In this document: positions 17,299 to 25,487 of the stretch, piece by piece
How the letters are laid out: each line of letters opens with the position of its first letter
Position numbering within the stretch: the stretch's first letter is position 1
From: Streptomyces silaceus
GTDB taxonomy: Bacteria; Actinomycetota; Actinomycetes; Streptomycetales; Streptomycetaceae
Assembly (NCBI RefSeq): GCF_001419745.1
Contig: NZ_LIRJ01000344.1
Location: forward strand, 1 to 39,817
Length of the DNA: 39,817 nucleotides
Direction: 5' to 3'
Made by a program: the position numbers and the translations under genes
The notes under the pieces: model-generated
Database searches by the model: none
Told to the model about the DNA's origin: nothing
What the model saw: only the letters and a program-made list of their open reading frames with translations

Positions 17299-17718
17299 AT
17301 GGGGCCCCCACAAGGTCAGACGGCCGAGTCGAGCAGCTTTGTCACGCGTTCCGTGGAGGAAGCCAGTCACGTGCTCTCGGAGGTCTACTACGACCTGAGG
17401 CTCGAGGTGAAGAGGGCGGACGCGAAGGACTTCGTCACCCGGATCAACACGGCCGACCTCGGCGCGCTGACCGTCGGCCACGTCAGCTTCGGCACCGAGA
17501 TCAGAACGGGATACTGCGAGCCGGGCTTCTACCACGTATGCGTACCGCTCGGAGGAAGCTTCGGCGTCCAAGAGGGCTCCGCCCCGCCCGTGTACACCAC
17601 CACGCACAAGGCCATCATCTACGACCCTTCCCGGCTCAGTAGCGGGTCCCCCAGACCCCGGTATCCGCTGCAGGGCTCCATGGAGAGCGCGTGGAGCCCT
17701 GCCCGTATGTCTCCGTGA
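17299..17718 (+). pseudogene. Truncated AraC-family regulator, sensory domain only
   Basis: This 139-residue frame matches the N-terminal ligand-binding (cupin-like) domain of AraC-family regulators: SSFVTRSVEEASHVLSEVYY, then DFVTRINTADLGALTVGHVSFGTEI and GFYHVCVPLGGSFGVQ. It stays recognisable to about AIIYDPSRLSS and then turns into unrelated sequence with a stop at 17716-17718. The usual linker and twin helix-turn-helix domain (about 100 further residues) is missing in every frame before the methyltransferase gene at 17933. ATG 17299 has a strong GAGGGGG site, so it may still be translated. A remnant after deletion is most likely; a stand-alone sensor domain is the alternative. Confidence 0.7.
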
Positions 17719-17932
17719 CCGCAACGAGATCAGGGGAACCCGGGCTCAGGACTAGAGGGCGTCCGCATCCCTCTCGTAGCTCCTCTCGGCGTAGATCAGG
17801 GACCGTGAAACCTTGACCACTGCGAGGCGTCCATCGGGGAATTCGCACCGTGGACCTGGTCCTGATGCGGACCTGATGTCGGCGCGCGCAGGGTGTAAAG
17901 AGGTAGGTGGGGGACAGGGAGGGGGGACGCGC

Positions 17933-19798
17933 ATGAGCGGTCCCGATGCCCGGGCGCCGGCGGTGCACCCGGCTGATCTCGCTCTCGTCGACGAGACGGT
18001 CGAGTGCGTCAGAACGGCCCGGACCGACGACGTGGTACGGCAGTTCATGCCCGGGCTCACCGCATCCGAACGGGCGGGCCTGACCAGATACTGCGCACTC
18101 GCCCATGCGGCCGTCCTCGTCTCGGCCCCTTCGGTGGAGACGCTGCGCACCACCCTGCGGGCCCGTGGGCTCGACGCGGGGAAGGCGGTGCCCAGCGTGA
18201 TCGTGCGGCGCAGGCTCGCCGAACGGTACGGACGCACGATCGACAGCCTGCACGTGGACATCGTCCGGGTGCCCGTGCCCGTGCCCGTGCCCGTGCCCGC
18301 GCGTACGCCTGAGGCCACGTCCTCGCCCGCCATGCCCCCGGGCGAACGCGCGGTGGAGATCTTCGTGCTCGAAACGCCGCCGGGAGCCGGGCTCGACGCG
18401 GTGGCCGTACGTGAGCGGGCCGCGCGTCACGAGTCGCACATGGCGCTGGAAGTGACCGCACCTGACGACGTGGTCATGGCCGGTCTGCGAACGACGCTCG
18501 TCGAACGCGGGGCGATGGTTCCCGACGGCGGCGGCTACAACGCCCACGAGGACGCCACCGCGCTCTACTTCCGCGCGGAGTCGGGCGCGTACGGCGCGGA
18601 GCCCGGTGCGTCGGAGAGCGCGGAGAGCACGGACGCAGCTTCCACGAAGCCCGTCGCCCGACCCGTCGCCCGACTCGAACTGCACGCGCGTGGCGACCAC
18701 CGGCAGGCGCTCGCCGCGCACTTGGCGGCCGAGACGGTCCAGGATCCCGCACGGCGGCTCCTCGAACTGTGCACTGGGGCCTGGACGACGCAGGCGCTCG
18801 CCGCCGCTGTACGTCTGGGGCTGCCGGACGCGCTGCCGAGCGGCGCCGAGGACGCGGCGGACACGCTCCAGCTGGCGGCGCGGACCGGTACGGACCGGGA
18901 CGGGCTCGGACGGCTGCTGCGCTACCTGGCGAGCATCGACGTCGTCGCGGCCGAAGGCGACCGCTTCCGGCTCGGCCGGCTGGGAAGCGTACTGCGGTCG
19001 GACGCTCCGCACTCCATGGCACCGCTCGCCGAGCTCTACGGCGGTCCCTTCTACGCCTCCTTCGGAGAGCTCGACCACGCGGTGCGCACGGGCGAAGAGG
19101 CGTTCAAGCGCCTTTTCGGCAAAGGGCACTTCGCCCATTTCGCCGAGCGGCCCGAGCTGGACGCGCTGTTCCGGCGGACGATGGCGGCCGGCGCGGCGAT
19201 GTTCGGCCCCGTGGCCTCGGCCGTAGCCGAATCAGGTGCGCGGACGGTCGTCGACGTGGGCGGGTGCGACGGTGAACTGCTCGGGCAGGTGCTCACGGCG
19301 GGACCGGCCCTGCGCGGAGTGCTCCTGGAACGCGCACACGTCCTGGCGGCGGCCCGCGCACGGCTGACGGACGTCGGCGTCGCCGACCGCTGCACCCTCG
19401 TGGCGGGCGACTTCACCGAATCGGTCCCACCCGGCGGTGACATCTATCTGCTGTCCCGGATTCTGCACGACTGGGACGACGACGCCTGCCTGCGGATCCT
19501 GCGCCGCTGTGCCGAAGCCATGCCCCCGACCGCCGAACTCCTGCTCGTGGAGAGGCTGTTGCCGCAGGACGGACGACCCTCGCTGGCGACCGCATGGGAC
19601 CTGCACATGCTGTGCAACGTGGGCGGCAGGGAACGCACCGCGGCACACTACGGACGACTGCTCGCCGGAGCAGGGCTCGACCTGAGCTCGGTCGTGCCGT
19701 TGCCGCTGGACGCGTTCCTGCTGAGGGCCCGCAAGGCCGCCGCCCCGGCGGGTGGACGGCAGGGCGGGGCAGAGGGATGGCGCGGCGGCGGGCCGTGA
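17933..19798 (+). CDS. O-methyltransferase with large unassigned N-terminal region
   Basis: A 621-residue protein. The C-terminal half (about 265-605) is a class I SAM-dependent O-methyltransferase of the plant-COMT/antibiotic type: dimerisation helices (LELCTGAWTTQALAAAVRLG), SAM loop DVGGCDG (441-447), acidic strand end LLERAHV, and the hallmark ILHDWDDDACLRIL with His at about 512. Such enzymes methylate hydroxyls on secondary metabolites. The N-terminal 260 residues are extra: a helical part, a VPVPVPVPVP hinge coded by a GTGCCC repeat, and an alpha/beta segment with HESHMALEV and GGGYNAHEDATALYF. I do not recognise it. ATG 17933 follows a strong GGGAGGGGGG site. No biosynthetic partner is adjacent, apart possibly from the downstream oxidoreductase on the other strand. 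Confidence 0.87.
   Translation: MSGPDARAPAVHPADLALVDETVECVRTARTDDVVRQFMPGLTASERAGLTRYCALAHAAVLVSAPSVETLRTTLRARGLDAGKAVPSVIVRRRLAERYGRTIDSLHVDIVRVPVPVPVPVPARTPEATSSPAMPPGERAVEIFVLETPPGAGLDAVAVRERAARHESHMALEVTAPDDVVMAGLRTTLVERGAMVPDGGGYNAHEDATALYFRAESGAYGAEPGASESAESTDAASTKPVARPVARLELHARGDHRQALAAHLAAETVQDPARRLLELCTGAWTTQALAAAVRLGLPDALPSGAEDAADTLQLAARTGTDRDGLGRLLRYLASIDVVAAEGDRFRLGRLGSVLRSDAPHSMAPLAELYGGPFYASFGELDHAVRTGEEAFKRLFGKGHFAHFAERPELDALFRRTMAAGAAMFGPVASAVAESGARTVVDVGGCDGELLGQVLTAGPALRGVLLERAHVLAAARARLTDVGVADRCTLVAGDFTESVPPGGDIYLLSRILHDWDDDACLRILRRCAEAMPPTAELLLVERLLPQDGRPSLATAWDLHMLCNVGGRERTAAHYGRLLAGAGLDLSSVVPLPLDAFLLRARKAAAPAGGRQGGAEGWRGGGP
18269..18298 (+). repeat. Hexanucleotide repeat, five GTGCCC units
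   Basis: Five exact GTGCCC units code for Val-Pro pairs in the methyltransferase, forming a stiff hinge between two segments of its N-terminal region. The repeat number is likely to vary between strains, as short in-frame repeats do. Confidence 0.9.
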
Positions 19799-19838
19799 GC
19801 CCATTCGCGTAAGCATGTGAGCCCACTCGCATACGCAA
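19795..19838 (+). repeat. Two adjacent 22-bp direct repeats at the methyltransferase stop
   Basis: Copies at 19795-19816 and 19817-19838 are exactly adjacent and match at 18 of 22 positions. Both begin GTGAGCCCA and share TCGC and GCA blocks. The methyltransferase stop codon lies inside the first copy. Function is unknown; a duplicated protein-binding or RNA element is possible, as is a chance small duplication. Confidence 0.7.
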
Positions 19839-19892
19839 CTGGTCCCGCACCGACATCGACGGCGTTCCCATCGGCCGAGCGCCGAACAGAGG

Positions 19893-20600
19893 TCACTCAC
19901 AGGGTGGTTCGAACAGGGGCGTAGCGTCCGCGTCGTACGGCAGCGTGGACATCACATCGGCATATCCCCGGTCGAGTGCCTGCCGCTGGCGAGCGGTGTG
20001 CGGACCATCGGGGCGTGCGGCGAGTCGGACCACCCGTTGCGCGTGTGCCTCGGTGATCTCCGCGGCGGTCGCCCGCCAGGCCCCGTCGTCAGGAACGCGG
20101 ACCAGTTCCACGCACTCGGGTGGCGCGCCCTCCGCCAACGCCGCCGCGGCCCGGTCGTGACCGTCGACGAGCAGCCAGCCGTCCAGGAACGACACCCACC
20201 ACAGCAGCACCGGGGCGAGGGTGCCTTCGCGGGCGTGCTTGCGATAGGCCTTCACCCGTGGGGCGTCCGGCGCCGGGAGCGGGCGCAGCGGCAGGACACC
20301 GTGCCAGCCGCCCCCGCAGAGCATGTCGAGCGTCGCGTCCGGCCAGTCCCGGACGAGATCGCAGTCCCAGATGCCGGGGGCGAAGACGGTACGCGGAGTC
20401 AGCCGCCAGCGCCCCACGTGCAGCGGACCGTACGCCGAATCCTCAAGCCACCGGGCGTACTGGTGGGGCCAGTTCGTCCGGGCGCGCATCGTCGCGGCGG
20501 ACGGGGGCGGCAGCGGCGAGCGGTGCCCGGGCAGCCGGTGCAGCCGGAGCTCGCGACAGCAGCCCTCGCCCTCCGACCGGGCCAGGACGAGCGGCCGCAC
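19893..20600 (-). CDS. Conserved-looking hypothetical protein
   Basis: A protein of about 235 residues if GTG 20600 is the start (VRPLVLARSEGEGCCREL). It contains many tryptophans and a pattern that looks like a real fold: RTNWPHQYARWLEDSAYGPL, FAPGIWDCDLVRDWPDATLDML, GGGWHGVLPLRPLPAPDAPRV, LLWWVSFLDGWLLVDGHDRA. The VDGHDRAAAA segment resembles ParB/sulfiredoxin-like 'dictates own address' motifs, but I cannot assign a family. Upstream the frame stays open across the 3' part of the FAD oxidoreductase gene, so the two genes overlap out of frame by about 200 bp. That is unusual and may mark a deletion junction. The true start is uncertain. Confidence 0.7.
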   Translation of the reverse strand: MRPLVLARSEGEGCCRELRLHRLPGHRSPLPPPSAATMRARTNWPHQYARWLEDSAYGPLHVGRWRLTPRTVFAPGIWDCDLVRDWPDATLDMLCGGGWHGVLPLRPLPAPDAPRVKAYRKHAREGTLAPVLLWWVSFLDGWLLVDGHDRAAAALAEGAPPECVELVRVPDDGAWRATAAEITEAHAQRVVRLAARPDGPHTARQRQALDRGYADVMSTLPYDADATPLFEPPCE

Positions 20601-21598
20601 GCCCTGCCGGTCACGAGTTCGTCCGCGATGAGCCGTCCAACGGTGGGCGCCAGGGTGATGGCGGAGTGCATGACGGCGACGTAGACGGATCGATCGCGTG
20701 TCGCGTATCCGATGACGGGCCCGTGCGCGGGCATGGGGCGTCGGCCGGTGCGGTGGCCCAGCAGTCGGCACTGGTCACTTCCTTGGAAGGCCGCCTTCAT
20801 GCGCCGGAGCGCGTCTTGGGCGGCCTGCTCACGTGCCGCTGTGCCTTCGACATGAGGCACGACCATCAGAAGCTCGCCTTCCCGCACTTCTCGAACCTCG
20901 AAATGAGGGCGTGCCACGATGGTCTTGACCAGGCCAGACGGTGCTGTGACGCGCGCGAGCGTGGCCGGTGAGGCCGTCATGGGCAGGTCCGCCGACAGTG
21001 GCTCGCAGAGCCTGGGGACACCTGCTCCGGCAGCGAGCACGACGGTGGCGGCGGCGTGGCACCCGGTCGAAGTCAACACTCCCTGGACGCGCCCGTTGGC
21101 CACGTGCAACGAGGTGGCTGCGGTTTCGTGCAGCACGGTCGCTCCGTGGGCACCGGCGGCGGCCACGAGTACGTGGGTCAAGGCCGTTGGGTCGACGCCT
21201 GCGTCGCTCGGGGTGTGGATGGCCTGATCGGGTGGGTGTCGGAGGTTGGGCTCCAGGCCTGCGATGTCACGTCGGCCGATACGGAACTGACCAGGCCCTG
21301 GCGGTGAGTCCTGCGCCGGGGTGTCGGCCCAGGAGAGCGAGCCGGTCCGGCGGACAGCGATATGGGGCAGTTCGGCCTCCAGACGTCGGTAGTCCGCCAG
21401 GACGTACTCGCGGAGGTCTTGAGCACCGCCGGGCCAGTGCCCGCCCGAGCCGCGGACCCAGGCGAAGGAGTCTCCGGTGACCCCGGCGGCCGGTGCAGGC
21501 CCTTGCTCCAGCAGCGTGACCGGGACACCCCGACGGGCCAGGTGGTAGGCCACCGATGAACCGACGATTCCCGCACCGACAACAACTACGGCTGACAT
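20399..21598 (-). CDS. FAD-dependent oxidoreductase (DAO family), altered C-terminus
   Basis: The 399-residue frame starts at ATG 21598 after AAAGGGA. It opens with the FAD-binding Rossmann motif VVGAGIVGSSVAYHLARRGV and ends its recognisable part with GRRPMPAHGPVIGY ... VMHSAITLAPTVGRLIADEL (about residue 330), typical of D-amino-acid-oxidase-like enzymes that oxidise amines. Beyond VTGR the translation becomes Arg/Pro/Gly-rich low-complexity and reads out of frame through the neighbouring hypothetical gene until the stop at 20399. Normal family members end soon after this point, so the last 70 or so residues are probably not native. A frameshift or deletion near 20600 explains this best. 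Substrate unknown. Confidence 0.82.
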   Translation of the reverse strand: MSAVVVVGAGIVGSSVAYHLARRGVPVTLLEQGPAPAAGVTGDSFAWVRGSGGHWPGGAQDLREYVLADYRRLEAELPHIAVRRTGSLSWADTPAQDSPPGPGQFRIGRRDIAGLEPNLRHPPDQAIHTPSDAGVDPTALTHVLVAAAGAHGATVLHETAATSLHVANGRVQGVLTSTGCHAAATVVLAAGAGVPRLCEPLSADLPMTASPATLARVTAPSGLVKTIVARPHFEVREVREGELLMVVPHVEGTAAREQAAQDALRRMKAAFQGSDQCRLLGHRTGRRPMPAHGPVIGYATRDRSVYVAVMHSAITLAPTVGRLIADELVTGRACGRSSWPGRRARAAVASSGCTGCPGTARRCRPRPPRRCAPGRTGPTSTPGGLRIRRTVRCTWGAGG

Positions 21599-21703
21599 GG
21601 AGTCCCTTTCGACGGGTCAACTGGTCGGCCGTGTTGAGGCATACGTGCTCGCTGCCGGAGTCGCTCCCGCGTGCAGCAGCACGTCGTCCCGCTGCCGACA
21701 GTC

Positions 21704-21730
21704 GCCCCCTGCAGATCTTCTACAGGGGGC
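21704..21730 (-). terminator. Hairpin downstream of RNase H gene
   Basis: GCCCCCTG and CAGGGGGC form an 8-bp perfect stem with an 11-nt loop, about 75 bp past the RNase H stop and about 105 bp before the oxidoreductase start. It may end RNase H transcription; the loop contains AGATCT. Confidence 0.45.
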
Positions 21731-21804
21731 CGTCGGGACGCTTGAAGTCCACTCCAGGCACCCACGCGGCGACACGGCACGGTGCCGCACGGCACAGCAC
21801 GTGC

Positions 21805-22500
21805 TCAGGCGTCCCGGCACTCCACGTGGCCCCAGCCGTGCGCGTTCTTCGCGATCTTCTCGCCCGCGGCATAGGGCTTCTGGCAGTGACAGCGGCCGGG
21901 ATACCTGGCCTTGATCGTGGCACCCGACGACGACTTCTTCGCACGTCCGGTGGAGCCGCCGCCCGCGCGGGACGTACGGGTGGCGGGGGAGGCCGTCATG
22001 CGCTCGGGCCGCGGCTCGGGGATCGTCTGCGCACCGTGGGCCGTGCCCGCGGGCTCCTGCGACGTGGCGGCGTCGCTGGCCGCGACATCGGCGATGGCGT
22101 TGAGGTGGTCGCCGTCCACCTGGTGGGCGGCCACGTGCCGGAAGGTCACCTCCCGGTTCTGCAGGAGAGCGTCGATGCGCACGACGAGTTCCTTGTTGGC
22201 GACCGGCTTCTTCGACGCGGTCAGCCACCCGTTCCGCTTCCAGGACGCGATCCACTTGGTGACCGCGTTCATCGCGTACTGGCTGTCCATCCGGACCTCC
22301 AGCGGCAGCGCGGGGTCCGTGGCCTCCAACAGCTGCGCCAGTGCGGTCAGCTCGGCCACGTTGTTCGTCGAGTGGCCCAGCGGACCGGCCTCCCAGCGCT
22401 GCGGCGTGCCCTCGGAGTCGGCGACGACCCAGGCCCATGCGGCAGGACCGGGGTTCTTCTTGGCCGCTCCGTCGCAGGCGGCAATGATCAAGTCGGACAT
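21805..22500 (-). CDS. Ribonuclease HI with C-terminal Cys/His tail
   Basis: This 231-residue protein has an N-terminal RNase HI domain (1-145) that cleaves the RNA strand of RNA-DNA hybrids. Catalytic acidic residues are visible as D10 (AACDGAAKKNPG), E50 (NNVAELTAL), D72 (RMDSQYAMNAV) and D138 (DHLNAIADVA), with the handle region WKRNGWLTASKKPVANKEL between. A disordered linker follows (about 146-195), and then a compact tail RCHCQKPYAAGEKIAKNAHG with a later WGHVEC. This has three Cys and two to three His placed like a small zinc site, which standard RNase HI lacks. It stands alone between convergent and divergent neighbours. The catalytic assignment is firm; the zinc idea is inference. 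Confidence 0.93.
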   Translation of the reverse strand: MSDLIIAACDGAAKKNPGPAAWAWVVADSEGTPQRWEAGPLGHSTNNVAELTALAQLLEATDPALPLEVRMDSQYAMNAVTKWIASWKRNGWLTASKKPVANKELVVRIDALLQNREVTFRHVAAHQVDGDHLNAIADVAASDAATSQEPAGTAHGAQTIPEPRPERMTASPATRTSRAGGGSTGRAKKSSSGATIKARYPGRCHCQKPYAAGEKIAKNAHGWGHVECRDA

Positions 22501-22620
22501 CCCCCGATGATTTCATCCGGCGGAGGGTGCTCGGGACGGACACCACGACTGCCCGTCCGGACAGGCGGACCTGCCCGGAAGCCTCCTGACGCTTCCCGCT
22601 GCCTCTCATAGCGTCGTCGG

Positions 22621-24018
22621 GTGAGCCTTTGGACCTCTTTGGAACCTTCCTCCACGACCGTCGACCCCGGAGACACCACCACGGTGCAGTTACGGGTCCG
22701 CAACACCGGTGACGTCGTCGAGGCCTACCGCCTCGAACCGGTCGGCGACCTCGCACCCTGGACCACGGTGGAGCCCGCCGAGCTGCGGCTCTACCCAGGG
22801 ACGATCGGCACGGTGGAACTGAGATGCACACCGCCGCGCACGCCGGACGTGCAGGCGGGCCCGCACCCGTACGCGGTGCGGATCACGCCGACGGAACATC
22901 CCGGAGCGGGCACCGTCGCCGAGGGGCAGATCACCGTCACCCCGTTCACCGAGGTGCGCGCCGAGCTGGTGCCGCCGGTGGTGCGGGGGTGGTTCCGCGC
23001 CCGGCCCCTGCTGGCGGTGGACAACCTCGGCAACACCAGGGTCACCGCGTCGCTCAGCGGCGGCGACACCGGAGACCAGCTGTCGTACGAACTCGATCCG
23101 GGCAGCGTCCAGATCGAGCCCGGCAGGGCCGCGTTCGTGCAGGCGACGCTCCGCCCCGAGCAGATCATCTGGCTCGGGGCCCAGCAGAAGCGGCCCTACG
23201 CGCTGGCCGTACGACGCTCCGGCACCGAGCCGATCGACGTGAACGGCACCTTCGTGCAACGCGGCATCCTGCCGGGCTGGCTTGCCGTCGTCTTCGCCCT
23301 GCTCCTCGCGGCGACGATCGCGTTCGTGACCGTCTGGCTGAGCTACCGGCCGCAGATGCAGACCGCGACGCGGGAGAAGCCGCGGCAGGCGGGCGAGCTC
23401 AAGCCGGACGGCAAGGACCCGCTGCCCAGCAAACCGGCGCCCGAGCCCGAAGAGAAGGAGAAGCCGAAGGACGACGGCGGTGGTGACAAGGGCGGCACGC
23501 AGGAGCCGGGCGGCGGAGGCGGCGGGGGAGACGAGAAGCCCAAGGAGGAGGAGCGCACGGCGGCCACCGCCGTGCGCGAGCTCGCCGCCCGCAGCGAGGG
23601 CCGTCACATCTGCTACCGCGCCTTCGTCGAGGGCGACGGCTGGCAGGACCCCGTGTGCGACGGGGCCGAGGCCGGCACGACCGGCAAGGGCACCGCCATC
23701 AAGGCACTGAACGTCGCGGTGTCCGGCACGGGTGGCGTCACCGGTGCCAGCGCCTATGTGGGCGAAGGCTGGCGCAAGGGCGACGAGTGGCAGAAGGGGG
23801 ACGACGCCACGGACATGGTGATCGGCAGCACCGAGGAGTCGGACCCCCCGATGCAGGGCTACACACTGCAGGTCTTCGACGGTTCCGTGTGCCTGGACGC
23901 CTATCTCCAGGGCAAGGAGTGGCTGGAGCAGACGTGCACTGACCCCGGGCAGTGGAAGTACGGCGGCAGCCCCATGGAGCAGAACATCCAGCTTGAGGCG
24001 GTGCGTTTCACGGTCTGA
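22621..24018 (+). CDS. Membrane protein with Ig-like domains and ChW-like repeats
   Basis: A 465-residue protein. Residues 1-215 look like two beta-sandwich domains (SSTTVDPGDTTTVQLRVRNTG is a typical NEW3/Ig-like start). One membrane segment lies at about 218-240 (GWLAVVFALLLAATIAFVTVW). A long Lys/Glu/Pro/Gly-rich linker (about 245-320) leads to a C-terminal domain with three hydrophobic-W (ChW)-like units: YRAFVEGDGWQDPVCDGAEAG, SAYVGEGWRKGDEWQKG and DAYLQGKEWLEQTC. There is no signal peptide, so the beta domains should be cytoplasmic and the ChW part outside. The start is GTG 22621. ChW repeats occur in bacterial surface proteins; exact function unknown. Confidence 0.82.
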   Translation: MSLWTSLEPSSTTVDPGDTTTVQLRVRNTGDVVEAYRLEPVGDLAPWTTVEPAELRLYPGTIGTVELRCTPPRTPDVQAGPHPYAVRITPTEHPGAGTVAEGQITVTPFTEVRAELVPPVVRGWFRARPLLAVDNLGNTRVTASLSGGDTGDQLSYELDPGSVQIEPGRAAFVQATLRPEQIIWLGAQQKRPYALAVRRSGTEPIDVNGTFVQRGILPGWLAVVFALLLAATIAFVTVWLSYRPQMQTATREKPRQAGELKPDGKDPLPSKPAPEPEEKEKPKDDGGGDKGGTQEPGGGGGGGDEKPKEEERTAATAVRELAARSEGRHICYRAFVEGDGWQDPVCDGAEAGTTGKGTAIKALNVAVSGTGGVTGASAYVGEGWRKGDEWQKGDDATDMVIGSTEESDPPMQGYTLQVFDGSVCLDAYLQGKEWLEQTCTDPGQWKYGGSPMEQNIQLEAVRFTV

Positions 24019-24071
24019 CGCACGACGCGCGACTCATGGTCTGATGCACGACTCACGGTCTGACGCACGAC
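24012..24071 (+). repeat. Three spaced 15-bp direct repeats at the gene end
   Basis: GGTCTGACGCACGAC occurs at 24012-24026 and 24057-24071, with a one-base variant (GGTCTGATGCACGAC) at 24038-24052. Spacings are 26 and 19 bp, and the intervening bases are also similar (GACTCA). The stop codon of the ChW-type gene lies in the first copy. Local duplication of a gene end is the simplest explanation. Confidence 0.8.
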
Positions 24072-24250
24072 ACGAAGGACGGCACTCGCTGCCCTGGCCG
24101 GAGCGTGACACCGCCCGCCGTCCCCAGAGGTCGTTTTCTCCCGGTGTTTCATCCCGAGATGCAGCCTTGATGCGCTGCTGTCTGGTCGCGCCAGTAGATG
24201 GTGTTCTCGCCGGTGAGGTGGCGGGCTCCGGAGCGGGAGAGGATGCATCC

Positions 24251-24643
24251 ATGATCGACACGAATGAGAACCCCGAAGAACAGGCCGCGATCACCGCGGC
24301 GAAGGACGGTGAACTGCGCCTGCACGACCCCACCGTCCGGGCCTCCGCCGTCGGCGTCCGGCTGTTCGACCCCGAGTTCGTCGAGGTCGGCGCTTCCGGG
24401 CGGTGCTGGACGTACGAGGAGATGGTCGCGGCCCTGCCCACTCTGCACGGCGGTGCGGACAGCCCCCACATCGAGACTTCCGGCATGCGCGGGGTGCTCC
24501 TCGCCCCGGACCTCGTGCACCTGACGTACGAGAGTGTCATCGCCGGCCGCCGGGCCCGCCGCAGCTCGCTGTGGCGCAAGGGCGAGGGCGACACCGGATG
24601 GCGGCTCTACTACCACCAGGGCACCCCCGTCCCCGAGAGCTGA
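24251..24643 (+). CDS. NTF2-like / DUF4440-type small protein
   Basis: This 130-residue cytosolic protein starts at ATG 24251 after GGAGAGGATG. The sequence opens with an acidic helix (NPEEQAAITAAKDGELRLHD), then DPEFVEVGASGRCWTYEEMVAALP, and ends WRKGEGDTGWRLYYHQGTPV. This is the NTF2/SnoaL fold pattern of DUF4440 proteins, where a conical beta-barrel binds a small ligand. Function is not predictable. An upstream in-frame region to 23993 contains the direct repeats and is not coding. It is an isolated gene. Confidence 0.82.
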   Translation: MIDTNENPEEQAAITAAKDGELRLHDPTVRASAVGVRLFDPEFVEVGASGRCWTYEEMVAALPTLHGGADSPHIETSGMRGVLLAPDLVHLTYESVIAGRRARRSSLWRKGEGDTGWRLYYHQGTPVPES

Positions 24644-24787
24644 ACACCCTTCCGTATTTCTGGTTCAGGCGTCGTAGTCGAAGCTGACCCAAGCTCCTGT
24701 GATGGACCGGGGAAATGCCGACGAGCTGCACAGTCACGCCACTCCAGTACGGCAGCGATGTCAGTGGCGTTCCATAGAGTGCGGCAC

Positions 24788-25408
24788 ATGAGTTCTTCCC
24801 TGAGTGTCTACCTGCTCGATGTGGCCGCGACGCGGGCCCTGGTCGGATCACGCGACGACCAGTTGCTGGAGGTGATCCGCACGCGGTTCGGCGACGATCT
24901 GACGCGCGACGACGACTACTTCAGCCACGAGATAGAGCAAGGCGCGCCCACGGCGTACGAGGCACTGCGTGCGGTCGTCCACGGCGGGCCCTTCAGCGAG
25001 CACAAGGACCACGCCTTCCAGTACGCGTACGCCTACAAGCGCCTGTGCTCGCTCACCGGCTCGTTCCTGGACAACGACTGCTTTACCCCGCACCGGGGAG
25101 ACTGGCTGTCGGTCGTGGACCAGGGGCTCAACGCTCTGGGAATCACCGCTGTGTCCGTCGACGACTTCGGCTTCAGCGATCTGCCCGCTCCTCTGCCCTC
25201 CAGCTACGTACCGGGCTGCGGCGAATGGACGCCCGATCAGATTGCGCGAGCGCTCGAACAGTTCGATGCCACCAAGCGGGCGGTCGACGAGTCGGGACAG
25301 GCACCGCCGCTGGAACCCGAGGTCGTGGAAGCCGTGATGCAGTGCCTGGGCTGGATGAGGCACGCGGCGGGCCGGAAGGGCTTCGGAGTGATCGGCTTCC
25401 GCTCCTGA
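24788..25408 (+). CDS. Conserved Streptomyces-type protein, possibly DUF7691-like
   Basis: This 206-residue cytosolic protein starts at ATG 24788, giving MSSSLSVYLLDVAATRALVG. It contains PTAYEALRAVVHGGPFSEHK, the tyrosine-rich HAFQYAYAYKRLCSLTGSFL and LGITAVSVDDFGFSDLPAPLP, ending in WMRHAAGRKGFGVIGF. The pattern recalls a family of uncharacterised actinobacterial proteins (I believe DUF7691, not checked). No catalytic motif stands out. It is convergent with the PAS-LuxR gene with 79 bp between their stops. Confidence 0.8.
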   Translation: MSSSLSVYLLDVAATRALVGSRDDQLLEVIRTRFGDDLTRDDDYFSHEIEQGAPTAYEALRAVVHGGPFSEHKDHAFQYAYAYKRLCSLTGSFLDNDCFTPHRGDWLSVVDQGLNALGITAVSVDDFGFSDLPAPLPSSYVPGCGEWTPDQIARALEQFDATKRAVDESGQAPPLEPEVVEAVMQCLGWMRHAAGRKGFGVIGFRS

Positions 25409-25487
25409 GGACCGTCCCGCCTGGCCATACGTCGGCCGAGCCCTGTCGTCCAGGAGGGGCGACCGTGTGGGGTGAGGTCCCCGGCCG

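Noticed and set aside
17636..19138. Minus-strand open frame of 500 codons opposite the methyltransferase
   Set aside because: Shadow of the plus-strand gene: Arg/His/Gly-rich, no motif, no start signals.
24012..24071. Possible CRISPR-like array
   Set aside because: Only three 15-bp copies with 4-11 bp between them; repeats and spacers are far too short and no cas genes are near.
24666..24716. Short minus-strand stretch ending in ITGAWVSFDYDA and a stop, like the tail of a lost gene
   Set aside because: Only about 20 codons are open before another stop, and I cannot link it to a family. It could be a remnant, but support is too weak for a feature.
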